Shown here piece by piece: positions 18,119 to 27,689 of a DNA stretch of 64,000 nt. The DNA lies in contig NZ_CYTO01000009.1 of NCBI RefSeq assembly GCF_001458335.1, positions 444,385 to 508,384 on the forward strand. The letters run 5' to 3'. Within the stretch, counting starts at the first letter, position 1. Each line of letters begins with the position of its first letter. This stretch comes from Cognatishimia activa (lineage in GTDB: Bacteria; Pseudomonadota; Alphaproteobacteria; Rhodobacterales; Rhodobacteraceae). The translations under genes were made by a program, and so were the position numbers. Below the pieces are notes generated by a model. The model was not told where the DNA came from and made no database searches. It saw nothing but the letters and a program-made list of their open reading frames with translations.

Positions 18119-18885
18119 CACCATTATTGTCAGTCAAAGACGTTGCCAAACACTATGGCAATCACATCGGCTGCACCGATGTCAGCTTTGACCTTTACCC
18201 CGGTGAGGTCATGGGAATCGTTGGGGAATCTGGCTCCGGCAAATCCACTTTGCTCAACTGTCTGGCGGGGCATTTGCCTTCTGATAAAGGCGAGGTGATC
18301 TTTGACACCCGCGTCGATGGCCCCAAAGACACGCTGAAAATGTCAGAACCCGAGCGGCGCATGCTAGGGCGGACTGATTGGGCATTTGTACATCAACACG
18401 CGCGGGATGGCCTGCGCATGGGGGTAAGTGCCGGCGGCAATGTGGGCGAGCGGCTCATGGCCGTTGGTGCGCGTAACTATGCCGATATTCGCTCTGAAGC
18501 TGTGACATGGCTCGACCGGGTCGAGATTTCGGAAGACCGTGTGGATGACCGCCCGACGACATTCTCTGGTGGCATGCAGCAGCGTCTACAGATAGCGCGG
18601 AACTTGGTAACTGGACCGCGGCTTGTCTTCATGGATGAGCCGACCGGGGGCCTAGACGTTTCTGTGCAGGCGCGCCTGTTGGACTTATTGCGTGGCTTAG
18701 TGCGTGATCTCGGACTTTCAGCGATTATCGTGACCCATGACTTGGCGGTTGTACGCCTTCTGGCGGATCGCCTGATGGTGATGAAGTCAGGCCGTGTGGT
18801 TGAGACCGGTCTGACGGATCAAGTGCTTGATGACCCACAACATTCTTACACCCAGCTGCTGGTCAGCTCGGTTCTGCAGGTGTGA
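18115..18885 (+). CDS. phnK: C-P lyase accessory ATP-binding protein PhnK
   Basis: 256 residues, ABC-type ATPase: Walker A GESGSGKST, signature FSGGMQQRLQIARNL, Walker B LVFMDEPTGGLDV. The FVHQHARDGLRMGVSAGGNVGERLMAVG segment is specific to PhnK compared with oligopeptide ATPases. PhnK docks on the C-P lyase core rather than on a membrane permease. It overlaps phnJ by 4 bases and is followed directly by phnL. Confidence 0.93.
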   Translation: MTPLLSVKDVAKHYGNHIGCTDVSFDLYPGEVMGIVGESGSGKSTLLNCLAGHLPSDKGEVIFDTRVDGPKDTLKMSEPERRMLGRTDWAFVHQHARDGLRMGVSAGGNVGERLMAVGARNYADIRSEAVTWLDRVEISEDRVDDRPTTFSGGMQQRLQIARNLVTGPRLVFMDEPTGGLDVSVQARLLDLLRGLVRDLGLSAIIVTHDLAVVRLLADRLMVMKSGRVVETGLTDQVLDDPQHSYTQLLVSSVLQV

Positions 18886-18887
18886 CT

Positions 18888-19571
18888 ATGATTGAACTTT
18901 CAAACGTTTCCAAAACCTTCACCCTGCACAATCAAGGCGGTGCCGTGCTGGAAGTGATGCGCGGCGCAAATCTTGTGGTGCCAAAAGGGGAGTGCGTTGC
19001 TTTGACCGGTGCATCCGGTGCGGGCAAGTCCACGCTCATGCGGATCATCTATGGCAATTACCTGGCTGCGGCAGGCACCGTTAAAGTGGGCGATGTGGAT
19101 GTGACCAAGGCTGCGCCACGGGAAATCCTCGCGCTGCGCCGGGACACGCTGGGCTATGTCAGCCAGTTCCTGCGGGTGGTGCCTCGGGTCTCGACACTGG
19201 ACGTGGTCGCCGAGCCGCTTCTGTCTTTGGGCGTGGCAGCTGATGAAGCCAAAGACCGCGCGGCGGCGTTGCTGGGCAAACTCAACATTCCCGAAGCGCT
19301 CTGGGGACTGAGCCCAACGACTTTCTCCGGTGGTGAACAACAACGCGTGAACATCGCGCGCGGCTTTGCCCATGAATATCCGGCTTTGCTGCTTGATGAA
19401 CCAACCGCGAGTTTGGATGCCACGAACCGAGAAGTGGTTCTTGGGCTTATTGAGGATGCCAAAGCACGCGGCACCTCTATCGTCGGGATTTTCCATGACG
19501 AAGCCGCCCGTGCACGGGTCTGCGACCGAGAAATCGACGTCACCGGGTTTTCCCCACAGGCGGCCGCATGA
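18888..19571 (+). CDS. phnL: C-P lyase accessory ATP-binding protein PhnL
   Basis: 227 residues from ATG 18888; a GTG at 18882 in the same frame (overlapping the phnK stop) would add two residues and cannot be excluded. ABC ATPase with Walker A GASGAGKST, signature FSGGEQQRVNIARGF, and Walker B LLLDEPTASLD. IELSNVSKTFTLHNQGG and the GYVSQFLRVVPRVS block are PhnL features. It is needed with PhnGHI for the first C-P lyase step. It overlaps phnN by 4 bases. Confidence 0.93.
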   Translation: MIELSNVSKTFTLHNQGGAVLEVMRGANLVVPKGECVALTGASGAGKSTLMRIIYGNYLAAAGTVKVGDVDVTKAAPREILALRRDTLGYVSQFLRVVPRVSTLDVVAEPLLSLGVAADEAKDRAAALLGKLNIPEALWGLSPTTFSGGEQQRVNIARGFAHEYPALLLDEPTASLDATNREVVLGLIEDAKARGTSIVGIFHDEAARARVCDREIDVTGFSPQAAA

Positions 19572-20116
19572 GTGGGCGTCTGATCGGGATTGTCGGCCCG
19601 TCTGGTGTGGGCAAAGACAGCGTCATGCACGGCCTTGTGGAGGCCGTGCCAGCACTGAAGCTCGTGAAACGCACCATCACCCGCGCACCGGGTTTGGGTG
19701 GCGAAGACTATGAGGCTGTACTTGAAGAAGAATTCGACATGCGCGCCGGAGCAGGGGAATTTTGCCTCTATTGGGAAGCGCATGGTCTGTACTACGGCGT
19801 GCCAGATACCGTTCGCACCCGCATCGCGCGCGGCGAGCAGCTTCTGGTGAACCTATCCCGTGCCGTCCTGCCTCGTGCGCAAGAGGTGTTTCCCGAATTG
19901 CTGACCCTCAACATCACCGCGACCCCTGAAACCCTTGCCACGCGTCTGGCTGGACGGGGGCGCGAAAGCGAGGCTGAGATCGTCAAGCGCCTTGAGCGCG
20001 CAAGCAGGCCATTGCCGGAAGGGGCGAAGGTCACCGATTTGTCTAACGACGGCTCTTTGGAAGAAACCGTCGCCAATGCTATTGAAATTCTATTCCCGCA
20101 AAAGGTGCCGTTATGA
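19568..20116 (+). CDS. phnN: Ribose 1,5-bisphosphate phosphokinase
   Basis: 182 residues with a guanylate-kinase-like fold. The P-loop is GPSGVGKDS (9-17). KRTITRAPGLGGEDYEAV and FCLYWEAHGLYYGVPDTV match PhnN. It phosphorylates ribose 1,5-bisphosphate to PRPP, completing recovery of the ribose moiety. It overlaps phnL and phnM by 4 bases at each end. Confidence 0.94.
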   Translation: MSGRLIGIVGPSGVGKDSVMHGLVEAVPALKLVKRTITRAPGLGGEDYEAVLEEEFDMRAGAGEFCLYWEAHGLYYGVPDTVRTRIARGEQLLVNLSRAVLPRAQEVFPELLTLNITATPETLATRLAGRGRESEAEIVKRLERASRPLPEGAKVTDLSNDGSLEETVANAIEILFPQKVPL

Positions 20117-21300
20117 ATTCTCCCATTGCGTCCAACAACTTGGCCCCATCGTCGGTTCAACTGGGCAGCTTTTGTCTCGCGAACGCGCAGATCGTCCTGG
20201 AAGATCATGTCATCACCGGCGCACTTTGGGTGCAGGACGGGATCATTGCGAAGATCGAAGAAACCTCTGATGTCCCAGATGGTGCCATCGACTGTGCAGG
20301 GGACTACCTGATCCCGGGCCTGATCGAGCTGCACACCGACAACCTAGAGCGCCACATCCAGCCGCGTCCAAGCGTCGATTGGCCGCACGATGCGGCAATC
20401 CTCGCCCATGATGCGGAACTGGCCAGTGTGGGCATCACAACCGTGTTCGACGCTATGCGTGTTGGCTCGATCCCAACCGGCAAGGGCGGCTACATCAAAT
20501 ATGCGCGGCAACTGTCCAAAGAGCTTTGGCAGCTGCGAGAGAAAAACGTTCTGAAAATCAGCCACTTCCTGCACCTTCGGGCAGAGGTGTGTTCAGAAAC
20601 CTTGGCGGAAGAATTGTCAGAGTTCGATGAAACCGACCGCGTCGGCATCGTCAGCCTGATGGATCACACTCCGGGACAACGTCAGTTCCGAGATATCTCG
20701 AAATTGAAAACCTATGTGGCTTCAAAACGCGGCATGAATGACGCGGAATTTGACGAGCATGTTCAAAAGCTTCTCAAGCTGCGCGAGACCTATGGCGAGT
20801 TGCACGAGGCAAAGACCGTGTCTGAAGCGCGTCGGTTTGGCGCCGTGCTGGCAAGCCACGACGACACCACAACAGAACAGGTCGAAGTGTCTTCTGGTCA
20901 CGGCATCCACCTTGCTGAGTTCCCCACCACGGTTGAAGCCGCAGGGGCCTGCCGCGCCAATGACATCGCCATCATGATGGGCGCACCAAATATCATTCGC
21001 GGTGGATCTCATTCCGGCAACGTGTCTGCGCTTGATCTGGCGGATCGCAACTTGCTGGATATCATCTCCTCTGACTATGTGCCTGCGGCTTTGCTGCTAT
21101 CGGCCTTCCGACTGGCTGAACGTTGGGATGATCTACCGCGCGCCGTACGCACGGTGACCGCCAATCCAGCAGATGCGACGGGTCTCAAGGACAGAGGCCG
21201 TCTCGCACAAGGTCTCCGCGCCGATATTGTGCGGGTTTCTGCTCTAGGAAGCACCCCAGTGGTGCGCGGTGTATGGAGCCAAGCGCGGCAGGTTGGCTAG
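20113..21300 (+). CDS. phnM: Alpha-D-ribose 1-methylphosphonate 5-triphosphate diphosphatase
   Basis: 395 residues, amidohydrolase fold. Metal ligands are visible in GLIELHTDNLERH (near 75) and SLMDHTPGQRQF, and the C-terminal NPADATGLKDRGRLAQGLRADIV is the typical amidohydrolase tail. It removes diphosphate from the ribose-1-phosphonate triphosphate before PhnJ acts. It is the last gene of the phn operon and ends 3 bp before the convergent AEC transporter gene. A separate PhnP is not seen in the operon. Confidence 0.94.
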   Translation: MNSPIASNNLAPSSVQLGSFCLANAQIVLEDHVITGALWVQDGIIAKIEETSDVPDGAIDCAGDYLIPGLIELHTDNLERHIQPRPSVDWPHDAAILAHDAELASVGITTVFDAMRVGSIPTGKGGYIKYARQLSKELWQLREKNVLKISHFLHLRAEVCSETLAEELSEFDETDRVGIVSLMDHTPGQRQFRDISKLKTYVASKRGMNDAEFDEHVQKLLKLRETYGELHEAKTVSEARRFGAVLASHDDTTTEQVEVSSGHGIHLAEFPTTVEAAGACRANDIAIMMGAPNIIRGGSHSGNVSALDLADRNLLDIISSDYVPAALLLSAFRLAERWDDLPRAVRTVTANPADATGLKDRGRLAQGLRADIVRVSALGSTPVVRGVWSQARQVG

Positions 21301-21303
21301 GGC

Positions 21304-22233
21304 CTATTGAAGGATCAAGAGCCAACATGAGACGGTGACAATTGACAGTGCGGTGCCAATCAACACCGCACTGGCGGCAACGCGTTTTGCGTGCCCATAG
21401 AGGTTGGCAAAGAGGTATGCATTAACGCCCGGCGCCATCGAGGCGGTTGTAATCATCGATCTGACATTGTCTTGGGAGATGTCAAAATGGCTGCCAAGCG
21501 CATATGCAAGGGCAGGGGGAAGCCCCAAGGAAAGTGCGCAAATATATAGGACAACACGCAGATCACCCTCTGGTCGATACCGCCGTAAGACGCCGCCGAT
21601 CGCAAAAAGTGCGGTCGGTAGGGCGGCTTGGGACAATAGATCGATGCTGTCATCGATGGCTGTTGGCAGGGTGATGCCCGAAAGGTTCACCGCAAAGCCA
21701 GCCGCAATCGCCAAAACCAGCGCGTTTGACACCATACCGTTCAAAACCGTGGTCACCGTGGCAAAGAAGGACTTGCCGCGTGCTTTCACAATTTCCATGG
21801 CTGTGATGCCGACCCCATAGGCAAAGAGCGAGTGCACCGAGATAATCGCAAAGTTGCCGCCCAGTGACTCTGCTCCAAAGGCGCGCTCTGCAATCGGAAG
21901 GCCCAGCATCAGAGAGTTGGCGAAAAGACTGCCAAAGCCGATCACAACACTGTCTTCCCACGGGCGGCCAAAGAGATGTCTAGCGCCCAAAAGCCCCGCG
22001 CAGAAACACGCAAACCCGGCGGCATAATAGCTGCCCAGCATCGCCCCATCAAAGTTGGCTTTAAGGTCTAGATCCGCAATCGCGCCAAAAAGCAGGGCTG
22101 TCACCAAGAACAGAATGGTGAAGCGCATCATGCTGTCGACCACCGTATCGGTGACCAAACCTACCCAACGCGCAACATAGCCCAAACCGATCAAGACAAA
22201 GACCGGCAGAACGATGTTTAGGATGTCAAGCAT
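21304..22233 (-). CDS. AEC-family (auxin efflux carrier type) permease
   Basis: 309 residues, about ten hydrophobic segments arranged in two halves. IVLPVFVLIGLGYVARWVG at the start and MTTASMAPGVNAYLFANLYG near the end fit the AEC/BASS-like family of carboxylate and weak-acid carriers, including malonate transporters. The substrate cannot be inferred. It starts 6 bp after the MBL-fold hydrolase gene ends, on the same strand, so it may be cotranscribed with the housekeeping run upstream. Confidence 0.8.
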   Translation of the reverse strand: MLDILNIVLPVFVLIGLGYVARWVGLVTDTVVDSMMRFTILFLVTALLFGAIADLDLKANFDGAMLGSYYAAGFACFCAGLLGARHLFGRPWEDSVVIGFGSLFANSLMLGLPIAERAFGAESLGGNFAIISVHSLFAYGVGITAMEIVKARGKSFFATVTTVLNGMVSNALVLAIAAGFAVNLSGITLPTAIDDSIDLLSQAALPTALFAIGGVLRRYRPEGDLRVVLYICALSLGLPPALAYALGSHFDISQDNVRSMITTASMAPGVNAYLFANLYGHAKRVAASAVLIGTALSIVTVSCWLLILQ

Positions 22234-22239
22234 TTGAAA

Positions 22240-23043
22240 TTAAATCGGAAAGCTAAGTTTAAGCCCATCATAGGCGGGCCGAATATGGCTTGCGGTTTCC
22301 GCCGAAAGCGTCTCGTAATCCAGATCCACATGCATGTTGGTCAAAACCGCTTCTTTTGGTTTTGAGCGTTCAATCCATTCCAGCGCCGTGTCCAGATGGA
22401 AATGCGTTGGGTGTGGTGTGCGGCGCAACGCGTCCAAAATCCAGCAGCGCAAACCTTCAGTTCTCGGGGCGACGTTTTCTGGGATCTCAGACACATCCGG
22501 CATGTAGAGCACGTCATGCATGCGGAACCCCAGCGCATCAATGCCCCCGTGCGCGACTTCTAGTGGCTCAAAGGTGATCGGGCCGCCGGGGCCGTCGATA
22601 TCGACAGGCTCATCGGCAATGCCATGCAGATCAAGGATCGGTGGATAGGGCGAGCCTTGGGGCTGCACAAACGCATAGCCAAAGCGAGAGAGCAGGGCGT
22701 CTTGTGTTGGGGTGTCCGCCCAGACTTTCACCCGCTCGCGCATATTGAAAACGATCATGCGAAGATCATCCAACCCATGGACATGGTCAGCATGCGCATG
22801 GGTGTAAATCACACCATCCAGACGACCGACATTCTCACGCAGCAACTGGTGGCGCATGTCGGGACTGGTATCGATCAGGACCGTGGTTTTGCCTTTGGCA
22901 TTCTCGCGCTCCACCAAAAGCGAACAGCGGGTGCGGGTGTTCTTTGGGTTTTCAGGATCGCAATCCCCCCAAATGCCGCCCAAACGGGGCACACCACCAG
23001 AACTGCCGCAGCCCAGAATTGTGAAGGTCAGCGTGTCACTCAT
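22240..23043 (-). CDS. MBL-fold metal-dependent hydrolase (PhnP-related family)
   Basis: 267 residues. The metallo-beta-lactamase metal motif HAHADH is at 82-87, and later AHGG, MPDVSE and NMHVDLDYETL supply further ligands. The front FTILGCGSSGGVPRLGG with CDPENPKNTRTRCS matches the family that includes PhnP cyclic phosphodiesterase and RNase Z relatives. The genus-wide link with tatD, holB and tmk argues for a general cyclic-phosphodiesterase or repair role. Because the operon at 9.6-21.3 kb lacks phnP, this nearby gene could supply that step; this is inference. Its start overlaps the tatD stop by 4 bases. Confidence 0.82.
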   Translation of the reverse strand: MSDTLTFTILGCGSSGGVPRLGGIWGDCDPENPKNTRTRCSLLVERENAKGKTTVLIDTSPDMRHQLLRENVGRLDGVIYTHAHADHVHGLDDLRMIVFNMRERVKVWADTPTQDALLSRFGYAFVQPQGSPYPPILDLHGIADEPVDIDGPGGPITFEPLEVAHGGIDALGFRMHDVLYMPDVSEIPENVAPRTEGLRCWILDALRRTPHPTHFHLDTALEWIERSKPKEAVLTNMHVDLDYETLSAETASHIRPAYDGLKLSFPI

Positions 23044-23846
23044 GCAGCGACCGCCTTTGGCACCGCTTTGGTGAAGAGTCGTTCGAAATTCGCCTCGGTC
23101 TGAGCTGCGAATTCCGCATAGTCCATGCCGAATACCTCTGCGCCCACTTTCGCGGTATGTGCCGTGTAGGCAGGTTCATTGCGTTTGCCGCGGAACGGGG
23201 TCGGGGCCAGATAGGGGCTATCGGTTTCCACCAGCACCCGGTCGACAGGCGCGGCCGCAAAAATATCGCGCACTTCTTGGCTTTTCTTGAACGTCGCAAT
23301 GCCAGACATAGACAGATAAAAACCAAGGTCCACACAGGTTTTGGCCAATTCCGGGCCCGAGCAATAGCAGTGCATCACACAGCTGTATGCGCCGTTAGCA
23401 TATTCATCAGAAAGAATGCGTGCCATGTCTTCATCTGCCGCGCGGGCATGGATGATCAAAGGCAGGCCAGTCTGCCGCGCCGCTTCGATGTGAACATACA
23501 AAGATTGCTTTTGGATCTCAGCGCTTTCCGCGGTGTAGTGGTAGTCCAGACCGCTTTCACCAATACCCACGAACTTGGGATGTTTGGCCATGGCCACAAG
23601 CTCTTCGACAGTGGCCAAAGGTTCTTCTGCTGCACTCATGGGATGGGTGCCTGCCGCATAAAACACTGGGTCGTATTTCTCTGCCAAAGCACGCACTTGC
23701 GGCTCGTTCTTAAGCCGCGTGCAGATCGTAACCATGCGACCAACGCCTGCCTCAGCGGCGCGTTCGATCAGCGCCTCGTGTTCGCCGTCAAAATCCGGGA
23801 AATCCAGGTGGCAGTGACTGTCGGTAATAAGCGGAGCTTTGGTCAT
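23040..23846 (-). CDS. TatD-family metal-dependent deoxyribonuclease
   Basis: 268 residues from the ATG at 23846, giving MTKAPLITDSHCHLD with the family HxH at 11-13; a longer frame to 23879 runs into holB. Other TatD ligands are visible in FVGIGESGLDYHY, LIIHARAADED and VLVETDSPYLAP, and HCYCSG. TatD proteins are TIM-barrel 3'-5' nucleases implicated in DNA repair. The holB stop lies 3 bases upstream, so the two are coupled. Confidence 0.9.
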   Translation of the reverse strand: MTKAPLITDSHCHLDFPDFDGEHEALIERAAEAGVGRMVTICTRLKNEPQVRALAEKYDPVFYAAGTHPMSAAEEPLATVEELVAMAKHPKFVGIGESGLDYHYTAESAEIQKQSLYVHIEAARQTGLPLIIHARAADEDMARILSDEYANGAYSCVMHCYCSGPELAKTCVDLGFYLSMSGIATFKKSQEVRDIFAAAPVDRVLVETDSPYLAPTPFRGKRNEPAYTAHTAKVGAEVFGMDYAEFAAQTEANFERLFTKAVPKAVAA

Positions 23847-23848
23847 AA

Positions 23849-24970
23849 TCAGCTTTGCGCGGTTTGTTGTATCTTCCAAACCGTATCCAGCACCATCGCC
23901 GCCGGGTCAAGGTTTACCGACTTACCATGCCGGCTTCGTGAGGTGATCTCTGCAGCGACCTCGGCCCATGCCCGGGTTTTGTGCGGTGTAGGGGATAGAC
24001 GCCCTAGCAGGTCTGCCTCGCCGGGGGCTGCTTCCACGCCCGGCAATTGACCGGTCGCGCCCGTGCGGGCAACCCGGATCAGGAAGAGATCTATCAGGTT
24101 GAGCAGCATTTCATACCGCTCCTCCGAGCCGCGCCCAACCGCTGAATCCGCCAGCGCCAAGGCGCGTGGGCGATTCATTTGTGGGAGTTCTGAAAATAGG
24201 TTGATCAGATCCGCATAAATCCGCATCCCGCCAGATTGAGAAAGCCGAATGGCTTCGCCTACCGAGCCCGACGCCAGCTCGCCCATTGCCGCAGAATGAT
24301 CAGTCTCCACATCCGCCTGTTCAAGCGCAGCGGCCATATCCTCGGCGTTCAGCGTCGAAAGGCGTAGTTCTCGGCAACGGGACCGAATGGTGGGCAAAAG
24401 CCGCGATGGTTGGTGTGAAATCAGAAAGATCACCGTGTCTGCCGGTGGCTCTTCGAGAAGCTTCAAGAGAGCGTTTGCGGCGCTGACGTTCATTTCATCG
24501 GCGCTATCCACAATCACCACCCGACGCCCGCCATCGGTGGCCGAAAGCGCAAAGAAATTCTTCAGCTTGCGGATTTCATCCACCGTGATCTGGCTTTTGA
24601 GCTTCTTGGTTTTCTCATCATAAGGTCGCTTGACCGAGAAAAGCCCCGGTTCTGACCCCGCTTGAATGCGGCGCGCGACCGGGTGTTCAGGATCAATCGC
24701 TAAACTCTGCGCGATCTGGGGCGCATCATCAAACATGCCGCCGCCATCACTTTTAGGCGTCGCCAGCAAAAACCGTGCGATCTGCCAAGCGAGGGTTGCT
24801 TTACCGACCCCTTTGGGGCCTGTCAGCAACCAGCCATGGTGCAAACGGTCAGCGTTAAACGCCTCCAAGAACCCATTTTGGGCGGCGTCCTGACCAAACA
24901 GTTTCACCGTCTCACGCGGATGCGGCGCGCCGTCAATCTGGTCGCTTTGGGGGAGGTCGTCTTCGCTCAT
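23849..24970 (-). CDS. holB: DNA polymerase III subunit delta' (clamp loader)
   Basis: 373 residues. AAA+ type clamp-loader subunit: P-loop GPKGVGKATLAWQIARFLL (about 54-72), sensor region VVIVDSADEMNVSAANALLKLLEEPP, and SHQPSRLLPTIRSRCRELRL, the delta' SRC motif. It loads the beta clamp together with tau/gamma and delta. Its start overlaps the tmk stop by 4 bases, the usual tmk-holB pairing. Confidence 0.93.
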   Translation of the reverse strand: MSEDDLPQSDQIDGAPHPRETVKLFGQDAAQNGFLEAFNADRLHHGWLLTGPKGVGKATLAWQIARFLLATPKSDGGGMFDDAPQIAQSLAIDPEHPVARRIQAGSEPGLFSVKRPYDEKTKKLKSQITVDEIRKLKNFFALSATDGGRRVVIVDSADEMNVSAANALLKLLEEPPADTVIFLISHQPSRLLPTIRSRCRELRLSTLNAEDMAAALEQADVETDHSAAMGELASGSVGEAIRLSQSGGMRIYADLINLFSELPQMNRPRALALADSAVGRGSEERYEMLLNLIDLFLIRVARTGATGQLPGVEAAPGEADLLGRLSPTPHKTRAWAEVAAEITSRSRHGKSVNLDPAAMVLDTVWKIQQTAQS

Positions 24971-25614
24971 GCCAGATAGTCTGTCACAGCCAGTCGGATG
25001 TCGCCAGCCACATCATCAACGCTGCGATTGCCGTCGATCAGGCGAAAGCGGTCTTTGAATTGCTGTGCGAGGTCTAGGAACCCGTGGCGCATTTTGAACT
25101 GCAGCTCTTGGCCAAAGTCTTCAAATCGCTCTTCCGCTGTCTGACGGCCTTTGGCACGGGCGAGACCCACGGCAGGGTCCATGTCGATCAGGATCGTCAG
25201 ATCTGGTTCTGTCCCAATCATAAGTCTATGAAGCTTATCAACTTTTTCCCGCAAATCCCCACGAGAGAGGCCCTGGTACATGCGTGTGCTATCCGCAAAA
25301 CGATCACAGATCACAACCTTGCCTGCATCTAGCGCCGGATAAATCGTACGCTCCAGATGATCCCGACGCGCAGCAGTAAAAAGCAACAACTCCGTCTCTG
25401 CAGACCAGCGATCCGGGTCGCCTTCAAGCACCAAAGAGCGAATTTCTTCGGCCCCAACCGAGCCGCCGGGCTCTCGGGTCAGGATGACCTCATGCCCAAG
25501 GCTCTCGAGGTGTTCGGCAAGCAATCGGGTCTGCGTGGATTTCCCGGACCCGTCGATGCCCTCAAAGGTGATAAATGTACCGGGACGATCCGGCTGATCT
25601 TCTGGTGACGTCAA
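24967..25614 (-). CDS. tmk: Thymidylate kinase
   Basis: 215 residues. P-loop FEGIDGSGKSTQ, the DRX motif CDRFADSTRMYQG, and the lid segment ARAKGRQTAEERFEDFGQEL are all present. It phosphorylates dTMP to dTDP. Bacterial type II Tmk enzymes have the lid arginine seen here. It overlaps the carboxypeptidase gene stop by 4 bases and holB by 4. Confidence 0.95.
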   Translation of the reverse strand: MTSPEDQPDRPGTFITFEGIDGSGKSTQTRLLAEHLESLGHEVILTREPGGSVGAEEIRSLVLEGDPDRWSAETELLLFTAARRDHLERTIYPALDAGKVVICDRFADSTRMYQGLSRGDLREKVDKLHRLMIGTEPDLTILIDMDPAVGLARAKGRQTAEERFEDFGQELQFKMRHGFLDLAQQFKDRFRLIDGNRSVDDVAGDIRLAVTDYLA

Positions 25615-26792
25615 CTTGCTTCCTCAGGAGCCGTGTCTGGTGCGATGCCAAACTGTGACATCAACACTGCTGTAGCGGTGCGCAAGCGGACCGTAAAGCC
25701 TCCTGCGGCCACATCGGCCTCTGCCACAAGCGGTACACGGATTTCAGGCAAGTCCATGGGTTTTATCACAAGTTCCGCCAGTTGCTGACCTTTAGAAATC
25801 GGCGCTTGAAGTGGTCCGTTATAGACAACCTCGGCCTCCAGATCATTCTGCCCGATGACTGGAAGCAAAACATTCACATCTTCAGCGGAAACCAGGCTAA
25901 CCTTCTGGTATGCCCCCATCCAAACATCCGCTTGAGCAACCCGTTTGCCCGCGCGCAGCACTTGTCGCTCGCTAAACTGGCGGAAGGCCCAGTTCACGAT
26001 CTGCTCGGACACTTCAGCACGATCTTTGGTGCTGTCCATGCCAGACACCGCAAATATCACGCGGCGATTGCCCTGTTTGGCGGAGCCGACCAAGCCATAG
26101 CCTGCTTCTTGGGTATGGCCGGTCTTCAGTCCATCGGCGCCAATGCCAAGCTTGAGCAGCGGGTTGCGGTTCAGCGTGTTACGCGGGGCGCGACCGTCGA
26201 AGGCAAACTCGGTTTCGGCAAACATTGGGTAGAATTCAGGAAAGTCTGAAATCAGGCGATTGGCCAATAGGGCCAAATCGCGCATCGACATGCGATGCCC
26301 CGGCGCGGGCCAACCGTTGGAGTTGGCGAAGGTCGAATTTGTCATGCCGATCTGGCGCGCGCGCAGAGTCATCTGGCGCGCAAACCCTTCTTCCGTTCCA
26401 TCAGGGCTTAGGGTTTCGGCGATTACAGCACAGGCGTCATTGCCAGAGAGCACGATAATGCCGCGCAGCAGGTCGACGACCTTTACACGGTCTGTTGTGT
26501 CCAAAAACATGGTGGAGCCGCCATAGCTCATCGCATGTTGGGACACGGGCAGCCGTTCTTCCATGGACAAACGCCCATCGCGCACTGCCTCAAACGCCAT
26601 ATACAGCGTCATGAGCTTTGACATGGAGGCAGGGGGAACCGCGTCATCGGCATTTTTGGTCAAAAGCACCGTGCCGGTGGTCTGGTCGATCACAAAAGCT
26701 GTCTTCGCGCGGGTCTCAAACGCCCAGGCAGGTACAGAAATCATCGCTGCGGCGATAGTGCCCAAAACCATGGATTTAAGTGTGTTTTTCAT
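25611..26792 (-). CDS. D-alanyl-D-alanine carboxypeptidase (penicillin-binding protein 5/6 type)
   Basis: 393 residues with a signal peptide (cleavage after PAWA, residue 24). The serine protease S11 motifs are complete: SMSK (56-59), SGN (116-118), KTG (223-225). A C-terminal PBP5_C beta domain (about 280-370) and a short amphipathic tail would hold it at the outer face of the inner membrane. It trims pentapeptide side chains of peptidoglycan. It lies 39 bp after the SPOR-domain gene on the same strand. Confidence 0.93.
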   Translation of the reverse strand: MKNTLKSMVLGTIAAAMISVPAWAFETRAKTAFVIDQTTGTVLLTKNADDAVPPASMSKLMTLYMAFEAVRDGRLSMEERLPVSQHAMSYGGSTMFLDTTDRVKVVDLLRGIIVLSGNDACAVIAETLSPDGTEEGFARQMTLRARQIGMTNSTFANSNGWPAPGHRMSMRDLALLANRLISDFPEFYPMFAETEFAFDGRAPRNTLNRNPLLKLGIGADGLKTGHTQEAGYGLVGSAKQGNRRVIFAVSGMDSTKDRAEVSEQIVNWAFRQFSERQVLRAGKRVAQADVWMGAYQKVSLVSAEDVNVLLPVIGQNDLEAEVVYNGPLQAPISKGQQLAELVIKPMDLPEIRVPLVAEADVAAGGFTVRLRTATAVLMSQFGIAPDTAPEEAS

Positions 26793-26831
26793 GATCCTGA
26801 TCCCTTGGAAACAGAGTTCAACGAGTGAAAA

Positions 26832-27689
26832 TTAATGGGTGACCGCGTACGCGTCGCTAAAGCCGGTCTCTTTGACCTTTTTCAGCATCGCAGAACGTTC
26901 AGATGAGGATTGCGCAGGACCCACCACCACGCGCCAGAAGGCTTTGCCATTGCTTTCCCCGGGCTTAATGGTCGCGTCTAAGCCAGCGCGGCTCATCTGC
27001 GCAGCCGTATTCTCGGCATTTGCTTTGACGCTGAAGATGCCAATTTGAAGATAAGGCTTAGACAAGCTGCTGGTTGTTGGGGCTGGAGCCGCTGCAGGCG
27101 CAGGTGCCGTTGCCGTAGGAGCGGCCTCTGCCGCATCAATCGCTGCAGCTGCGGAAGCCACCGGATCAAGCGTTTCGGTTTCAACGGTTTCAACCGCGTC
27201 TACTGTCTCTACCACTTCCGGCTCAACCGGCGCTTCCTCGCGGCGTAAAGCTGTGACTTCTAGCTCAACGGGCTGACCCGCAAGCATAGAAAGAGCGCCT
27301 GCTGCGTCAGACGACACTTGCAGCCGTGGGCCGGGCAAAGCGCGTTCGCGACGGAACAAAGCACCGATCACGAATTTCCCATTGGCTTGGTTGCGAATGA
27401 TGACCCGCTCCGGGTCGGTCACGTCGGGGTGGGCAACCCAAACGCCGCCCAATGATGGGCGGCCGTCCCAAAGACCGGCTTCTTTTGCGGAAAACACTTC
27501 TGGCGCTTCCACATCCCGTTCAACAAACGTCGTTGACGTGCTTTGTGTGGGGCCAGCAGAATCCGCACCACCACCAAGGTTAAACCCTTGAAAATCTTCA
27601 CAAGCTGCAACCAAGCTCAGTGCCGATACAAGCATTGCGCCGCGCATAAAACGGGTTCCTGAACCCAGAGTGTAGATGGAATACTTCAT
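26832..27689 (-). CDS. SPOR-domain lipoprotein
   Basis: 285 residues. The N-terminus has a hydrophobic stretch ending LSLVAAC, a lipobox with Cys30 as the likely lipidation site. The centre (about 150-200) is rich in Ala, Pro, Glu and Val, a flexible spacer. The C-terminal 75 residues (LQIGIFSVKANAENTAAQMSR to VVVGPAQSSSERSAMLKKV) form an SPOR domain, which binds denuded septal glycan. It fits an RlpA-like or other cell-division role beside the D,D-carboxypeptidase. No double-psi beta-barrel is evident, so it is not a clear RlpA. Confidence 0.82.
   Translation of the reverse strand: MKYSIYTLGSGTRFMRGAMLVSALSLVAACEDFQGFNLGGGADSAGPTQSTSTTFVERDVEAPEVFSAKEAGLWDGRPSLGGVWVAHPDVTDPERVIIRNQANGKFVIGALFRRERALPGPRLQVSSDAAGALSMLAGQPVELEVTALRREEAPVEPEVVETVDAVETVETETLDPVASAAAAIDAAEAAPTATAPAPAAAPAPTTSSLSKPYLQIGIFSVKANAENTAAQMSRAGLDATIKPGESNGKAFWRVVVGPAQSSSERSAMLKKVKETGFSDAYAVTH

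Noticed and set aside
22240-23043. Naming the MBL-fold hydrolase phnP
   Set aside because: It is in the same broad family and close to the phn operon, but it sits on the other strand in the tatD-holB-tmk run; the link is position only.
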